NCBI GenBank assembly: GCA_000434215.1
Contig: HF999686.1
Location: 14,193-53,808 of the forward strand
Reading direction: 5' to 3'
Length of the DNA: 39,616 nucleotides
Origin: Bacteroides sp. CAG:144
GTDB lineage: Bacteria; Bacteroidota; Bacteroidia; Bacteroidales; UBA11471
Positions 35,369 through 39,616 of the stretch are shown piece after piece (within the stretch, counting starts at the first letter, position 1; every line of letters begins with the position of its first letter). The notes beneath the pieces were generated by a model. It was not told the origin of the DNA. It did no database searches and saw only the letters and a list, made by a program, of their open reading frames with translations. A program made the position numbers and the translations under genes.

Positions 35369-37363
35369 ATGAGAAGAATCCTTTTTGTTTGTATGTTGAT
35401 GCTTGTTGCCGTAGGGACGCAGGCACAAGCCTATCAATCGCCTGTTGCATTTATACCCGAGCAGGCAATGGTGGGCAAAAAGCTCACGGTAACATATAAT
35501 ACTGAACTTACCAAGTTGAAAGGGGCTCGTGCGGTCGATATGGTTGCTTATTTTTGGCACGATTATCGTTGGACGGCTATCGATGCACCTATGATAAAGT
35601 CGGGAAACTTGTGGATGTCGGTTATCGATATACCCACCGATGCGGCTTTGCTTACATTGAAGTTCGTGGCCGATGACAAGGTCGATACCGGGGGACGTAA
35701 TACCTATTCGCAATTTACGGTAGATTCATTGGGGCGCAATCTCCCGTCATCTTATCTCGGTTGGGGGTTGTTCCGGGGCGAATATACCTACAAGCAATAC
35801 GGGATACCGGGATATATCAATGACTCGACTTGCATAGCCAACGATGTATTTTTGTTCTGGTGTAATCAGGATTTGCGTTATTTCCCGATGGATTATCCGC
35901 GAGTGTCTTACTATGCTGCCGATGGGGTCGTTCATAAAAATCCGGCAAAAGCCGATTCTATTATCCGTAGGGATATTGTATATATAATGTCGATACCCGC
36001 AGACAAGCGTACAGAAAAAACCTTGCTCGATATCTATACCGTTTGTAATAAATATCTGCATGACAAGAGTTTGTCCGACTCTATCGAATCTTTGGCGTTA
36101 TCGGATTATCCTGATGGAATTTTTGCCCGGGACAAAGAGGTACGCAGACTGTTTATGACATCTGATATCGATGCCAAAACGCGGGGATTTGAAGCTCTCT
36201 TGAAGCGTTTCCCCACTTCTCGTTTCGAGAATGTATCTTCGCCCAATGTAGACCTTTTCTATGCCAAGCTGATGCAGTCGGTCATTTACAATGCGATTGT
36301 AAGGAACAACGACTACTCGTTGATGTATAAGTATATACATGATATTCCTTACGGACATTTATCAACGTATTATTGGCACATGGTGCAGATACCTTACCGG
36401 AACGGTGATATGAAGGCCGATGCATTGATGCCTCATGCCGAGTTGATTATGACGGAGATAATGAATCGTCCCCGGGAATATCGGAACGAAGTTTATTCGC
36501 CGCGAGAATGGAATGCGATGGTTTGGGAACGGAACAAAGCTGCTCTATTTACGCATGCCCGTTTGCTGAACGACTTGGGGCGTAAGGAGGAGGCAATGAA
36601 AATCATGGATCGCTTGTCGCCGATGTTCGCTTATGCCGATGCTGAATTTTATACCGTATATATTTCGATGCTCGACGGTACACAGCGTCGCGGAGAAATC
36701 ATTCCTATCATAGAGGCTTGCGTGAAAAACAATGCTGCCGGTCCCGAAATGTTGGGTGTGCTTCGAGATGATTACAAGGTGCGTAACGGTTCGGAAAACG
36801 GGTATGAAGAATATTTGCAGAAGTTGAAATCTTCGGCACATCTTCAAGCGATGCAGGAGGAGATAGAGTCGAATATCGTAAAACTTCCTATCGAATTGTT
36901 TGCCATGAAAGATTTGGACGGCAATACAGTCGATTTGTCCCGAATGAAAGGAAAGATTCTCGTGCTCGATTTTTGGGCTACATGGTGTGCTCCTTGCAAA
37001 GCCTCTTTCCCCGGAATGCAAATGGCTGTCGACAAGTATGCCGATGATGAGAATGTGGAATTCTTTTTTATAGCGACGATGGAGACTGCACCCGATTATA
37101 AAGCCGAAATACGTAAATTCTTGAAATCGAAAGGTTTCAATATGAATGTATTACTTGATAATACCGCGCAGGGAGCGAAGTCGAACGATGTGGTATATTC
37201 CCGTTATTGTAAAGATTTCCATTTTTCGGGCATACCCCAGAAATTGATTGTCGACGGCGACGGATATTTGCGTTACCGTTCTACGGGGTATCACGGAAGT
37301 CCTTCCGCTCTTGTTGACGAAATATCTTTTGTCATAGAATATCTGAAAAACGAAAATAAATAA
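35369..37363 (+). CDS. long periplasmic TlpA/thioredoxin-like protein
   Basis: A 664-residue exported protein. The signal peptide ends in GTQAQA, with no lipobox. The C-terminal 150 residues form a TlpA-type thioredoxin domain: LVLDFWATWCAPCKASFP, with C540 and C543 as the redox pair, and cis-Pro in SGIPQKLIVDGDG. The N-terminal 500 residues start with an Ig-like domain (about 25-130). They continue with a helical region of TPR-like appearance (for example GFEALLKRFPTSRFENV and LNDLGRKEEAMKIMDRL). I recognise no enzymatic motif there. By inference it reduces or rearranges disulfides of an imported substrate or of the operon's own exported proteins. A TTG start at 35351 is possible but gives a worse signal peptide. 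Confidence 0.85.
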   Translation: MRRILFVCMLMLVAVGTQAQAYQSPVAFIPEQAMVGKKLTVTYNTELTKLKGARAVDMVAYFWHDYRWTAIDAPMIKSGNLWMSVIDIPTDAALLTLKFVADDKVDTGGRNTYSQFTVDSLGRNLPSSYLGWGLFRGEYTYKQYGIPGYINDSTCIANDVFLFWCNQDLRYFPMDYPRVSYYAADGVVHKNPAKADSIIRRDIVYIMSIPADKRTEKTLLDIYTVCNKYLHDKSLSDSIESLALSDYPDGIFARDKEVRRLFMTSDIDAKTRGFEALLKRFPTSRFENVSSPNVDLFYAKLMQSVIYNAIVRNNDYSLMYKYIHDIPYGHLSTYYWHMVQIPYRNGDMKADALMPHAELIMTEIMNRPREYRNEVYSPREWNAMVWERNKAALFTHARLLNDLGRKEEAMKIMDRLSPMFAYADAEFYTVYISMLDGTQRRGEIIPIIEACVKNNAAGPEMLGVLRDDYKVRNGSENGYEEYLQKLKSSAHLQAMQEEIESNIVKLPIELFAMKDLDGNTVDLSRMKGKILVLDFWATWCAPCKASFPGMQMAVDKYADDENVEFFFIATMETAPDYKAEIRKFLKSKGFNMNVLLDNTAQGAKSNDVVYSRYCKDFHFSGIPQKLIVDGDGYLRYRSTGYHGSPSALVDEISFVIEYLKNENK

Positions 37364-37388
37364 TTGTTCAACTTAAAATTTAGCAAAG

Positions 37389-38957
37389 ATGAAAAAACTA
37401 TTTGTCATGGTTGCTGCGGTGGCTTTCGCTGCCAATGTTTCCGCTGCTGTCGGTGAGGCGACAGGCTATGCGACCAAAAGTTCTACGATGTATCCCGATA
37501 CCGCATCGGTTATACCACCTTTCTCATTGTCGGAAACTTGCTTGTACGATGCCGAAGGTCGCCTTAATACGGTACTTACATCTTATAATCGCACCGTGTA
37601 TACTTATGGCGATGATAATAAGATTTCCGAAGCCAAGTCATATTCGGGTTCGACTTTGTCATCGAAGACGGTATATGAGTATGACACTGATGGTAATTTG
37701 ACGAAAACAATTTCTTACAATGCCGATGGTGAAGCAACCGGCATGACGCAGTATTCCGATTATCAAAATGGGTATTACGGTAATCGTAAAAATATGAATG
37801 GAGATGGATCTCAGGTGTATGACGACCGTAAATGGGAATATACGTTCAATGCCGATAAAACTCCCGCTTCTGTCGTTGAAAAAGTCCTTTCGGGGGAGAA
37901 TTACAATATCATCAGCAAAACCGAGTATACCTATACTTCTGGTGTATTGACCTCTACACAGGCATATCTCTATAATTCTACGTCCGGGGAATATACCGAG
38001 AATGGAGGACCCTCGAAATACACTTACGAGAACGGTCATTTGGTAAAAAAAGAAAGTTCGATGATGAGCCGCGGGCAACTCTATATAACGGTCGAGGAGT
38101 ATGCCTATACGACATACGACGCCAAATATGTCGTGAAAGATTTGCAAATAACCGAGTCTGCTAAGAATGTGATTACCCTCACATGGAAAGCTCCCGAATC
38201 GACCGTCGGCGGTTATCAAGTTTTGGTCGATAATACGTGGTCTGAATTGTTGTCTGCAACGACTTATACGACCGAAGTTTTGTTAAACGGCGCACATGAA
38301 TTTGCCGTAGTGGGTATTGTTGATGGTATGGCGAAAAATATTTCGGAATATAAATCAGTAACACTCAATGATGAAGGCGTGAAACCGGCTACCGATTTCA
38401 CCGTGGTTTCCATGGCAGGGAAAACAACTGTCGACGGTTCGGAGGTTTACCCCGTTACCGTGTCTTGGGAAGCTCCTGTTACCGAATCGACGATTAAGTC
38501 TTACTATGTATATTACTCGGAGTACAGCTATCAAGAAGTAGCTGCCGGCCAGACTACCGCTACCCTCAATTTGCCTACTTACCTGTGTGAGACCGAAGGT
38601 CTCGATGGTATCGAAGGTGTAGATGTAACCCTATTTGTAAAAGTTGTTTACACGACCGGAACTTCGGAAAAATCGAATGAAATCATCGCCAATCCTTTCA
38701 ATAACGAATGGTCGGCTTCGATAGCTCAGACGAGTGTCGAAACAACTACCGTTAAAGTCTATCCGACTCCTGCCATCGATTGTCTTTACCTTTCGGCACC
38801 GGCTTCTGTTAAAATATACAATGCCGCAGGTGTTTTGGTTCTCGACGCACCTGTGTGCAGCTCGGTAAACGTGTCGTCGCTTGCATCGGGCTATTATTTC
38901 CTACAAGGTGTAGATGCCGAAGGAAATACATTCTCTCAGAAAGTGGTGATAAAATAA
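37389..38957 (+). CDS. secreted protein with YD-like repeats, FN3-like domains and T9SS tail
   Basis: A 522-residue protein with signal peptide MKKLFVMVAAVAFAANVSA. Residues 50-245 hold repeats of tyrosine-aspartate type (VYTYGDDNKISEAKSY, VYEYDTDGNLTKTISYN, EYTYTSGVLTSTQAY and KYTYENGHLVKKESSM), about 20-50 residues apart, like those of RHS/YD shells but few in number. Two FN3-like domains follow at about 255-330 and 335-430. The last 75 residues (VKVYPTPAIDCLYLSAPA, IYNAAGVLVLDA, LASGYYFLQGVDAEG, ending KVVIK) are a good match to T9SS type A sorting domains. It should be a surface-attached or released binding protein. It is the last gene of the operon, 25 bases after the TlpA gene. Confidence 0.8.
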   Translation: MKKLFVMVAAVAFAANVSAAVGEATGYATKSSTMYPDTASVIPPFSLSETCLYDAEGRLNTVLTSYNRTVYTYGDDNKISEAKSYSGSTLSSKTVYEYDTDGNLTKTISYNADGEATGMTQYSDYQNGYYGNRKNMNGDGSQVYDDRKWEYTFNADKTPASVVEKVLSGENYNIISKTEYTYTSGVLTSTQAYLYNSTSGEYTENGGPSKYTYENGHLVKKESSMMSRGQLYITVEEYAYTTYDAKYVVKDLQITESAKNVITLTWKAPESTVGGYQVLVDNTWSELLSATTYTTEVLLNGAHEFAVVGIVDGMAKNISEYKSVTLNDEGVKPATDFTVVSMAGKTTVDGSEVYPVTVSWEAPVTESTIKSYYVYYSEYSYQEVAAGQTTATLNLPTYLCETEGLDGIEGVDVTLFVKVVYTTGTSEKSNEIIANPFNNEWSASIAQTSVETTTVKVYPTPAIDCLYLSAPASVKIYNAAGVLVLDAPVCSSVNVSSLASGYYFLQGVDAEGNTFSQKVVIK

Positions 38958-38993
38958 ATTTTTTCATACCTGAACCTTGACTTTAATTTGAGT

Positions 38994-39029
38994 GGGGAAG
39001 GAGAAAAAACATCTCCTTCCCCTTTTTTT
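38994..39029 (+). terminator. terminator of the uptake operon
   Basis: GGGGAAGGAGA (38994-39004) pairs with TCTCCTTCCCC (39012-39022), followed by seven T. It lies 36 bases after the last gene and only six bases before the next ATG, so the hydrolase might depend on read-through or on a promoter inside the preceding gene. Confidence 0.93.
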
Positions 39030-39035
39030 AGAACG

Positions 39036-39616
39036 ATGAAAAAGATCTTAGTAATTATTCTTTGTACTATACCTGTATTCTGCATACTTGCCGATAATTG
39101 GCAGGGGCAGCAGGGGTGTCGCCGCTTTTATCTGGAAACCGATTATACGGCACCGGGAACCGCGTTGACTTTGCCGGAATTCTGGATAGAAAGAGCGGCT
39201 TGCGATTCGATGAGTCTGTCTGGCGATTCGCTCGATTTGCGGTTCAATCGGGGACAAATCGTTTTCAAAGGATGTTTTGCATCTTCGCGGCAGCAAATCG
39301 ATGCCGTTGTTTCTCTTTATGGCAAGAGTTATGATTTGAAGTTTGTACGTGTCGATACCTTACAGCTGCATTATTGGTCGCAAAATCCCGTTCCACCCTA
39401 TCCCTATATCGAAGAAGAGATCATTGTGCCGGTCAATGATACGATTCTTTTGTCGGGTACACTCACCCGGCCTTATGGTCGGAAACGTGTACCGGCTGTT
39501 GTAATCCTTTCGGGAACTGGCAAGCAGGATAGGGACGCTTCATTTACGGGCCACCGGCCTTTTGCCCGTATAGCCGATTACCTGACCCGGAGAGGAATTG
39601 CCGTATTGCGGATCGA
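39036..39616 (+). CDS. alpha/beta hydrolase, exported, cut by window edge
   Basis: The frame stays open to the end of the window: 193 complete codons. A signal peptide precedes ADNWQGQ. After a beta-rich leading domain, the segment ILSGTGKQDRDASFTGHRPF and RIADYLTRRGIAVLRI is the start of the alpha/beta hydrolase core of EstD-like esterases, where GSGxQDRD is usual; here Thr replaces the Ser. The catalytic Ser, Asp and His lie beyond the end. By inference it is an exported esterase or peptidase. It follows the operon terminator within six bases, so cotranscription is uncertain. Confidence 0.85.
   Translation, partial: MKKILVIILCTIPVFCILADNWQGQQGCRRFYLETDYTAPGTALTLPEFWIERAACDSMSLSGDSLDLRFNRGQIVFKGCFASSRQQIDAVVSLYGKSYDLKFVRVDTLQLHYWSQNPVPPYPYIEEEIIVPVNDTILLSGTLTRPYGRKRVPAVVILSGTGKQDRDASFTGHRPFARIADYLTRRGIAVLRI

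Noticed and set aside
1..39616. CRISPR array, insertion sequence, toxin-antitoxin pair, phage genes
   Set aside because: No regularly spaced direct repeats, transposase, integrase or short toxin/antitoxin gene pairs could be recognised on either strand.

Overview
The window looks like chromosomal DNA of a gut-type Bacteroidales bacterium. The evidence is SusC/SusD-type outer-membrane proteins, a sigma-ECF/FecR regulatory pair, lipoproteins of DUF4843 and PKD-like type, type IX secretion (T9SS)-like C-terminal sorting domains, a GT3-type glycogen synthase, and promoters of the Bacteroidetes form TTTG-N20-TAnnTTTG. A Barnesiella/Coprobacter-like relative is possible, but the genus cannot be fixed by reading alone. 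No transposase, integrase, CRISPR array or rRNA was seen.

Layout. 1-394: mostly non-coding, with a possible 3' end of a preceding gene, a lone promoter-like box and a strong terminator. 395-2445 (minus): mltG followed by a DxD glycosyltransferase-like gene. 2612-2698: tRNA-Ser(GCT) with its own promoter and terminator. 2876-4100 (plus): a lysine exporter of LysO type split into two overlapping genes, behind a long leader. 4272-7763 (plus): a 2-hydroxyacid dehydrogenase and an orphan TonB-dependent receptor. 7844-8683 (minus): a small coiled-coil protein and a PlsC-like acyltransferase. 8923-12390 (plus): a very large secreted pectate lyase-like protein. 12558-13436 (plus): an arginase-fold protein with an altered metal ligand. 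13581-16688 (minus): a secreted metallophosphatase with three C-terminal repeats and a T9SS-type tail. 17046-21343 (plus): glycogen synthase (GT3) and glycogen/alpha-glucan phosphorylase (GT35). 21530-22234 (minus): a sirtuin lacking the zinc cysteines. 22417-23861 (plus): two FKBP prolyl isomerases, one cytosolic and one a lipoprotein. 24045-24512 (plus): an Lrp/AsnC regulator. 24589-25512 (minus): ribF. 25790-25863: a tRNA with anticodon CAT.

26222-38957 (plus) is the main accessory block: ECF sigma factor, FecR anti-sigma factor, SusC with an N-terminal signalling (STN) domain, SusD, DUF4843 lipoprotein, PKD-like lipoprotein, a long periplasmic TlpA/thioredoxin protein, and a secreted protein with YD-like repeats, FN3-like domains and a T9SS tail. 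From FecR's successor susC onward the gaps are only 9-25 bases, and the run closes with a strong terminator. A truncated alpha/beta hydrolase follows. The arrangement matches a substrate-sensing uptake system: SusC binds ligand, its STN domain signals to FecR, and the sigma factor is released. No glycoside hydrolase or polysaccharide lyase is encoded inside the operon, so the substrate may not be an ordinary glycan. This is the best candidate in the window for an undescribed system.

Bacteroidetes ribosome-binding sites are often weak, so several starts were chosen from signal peptides, family alignment from memory, or distance to the promoter box rather than from the longest possible reading frame.
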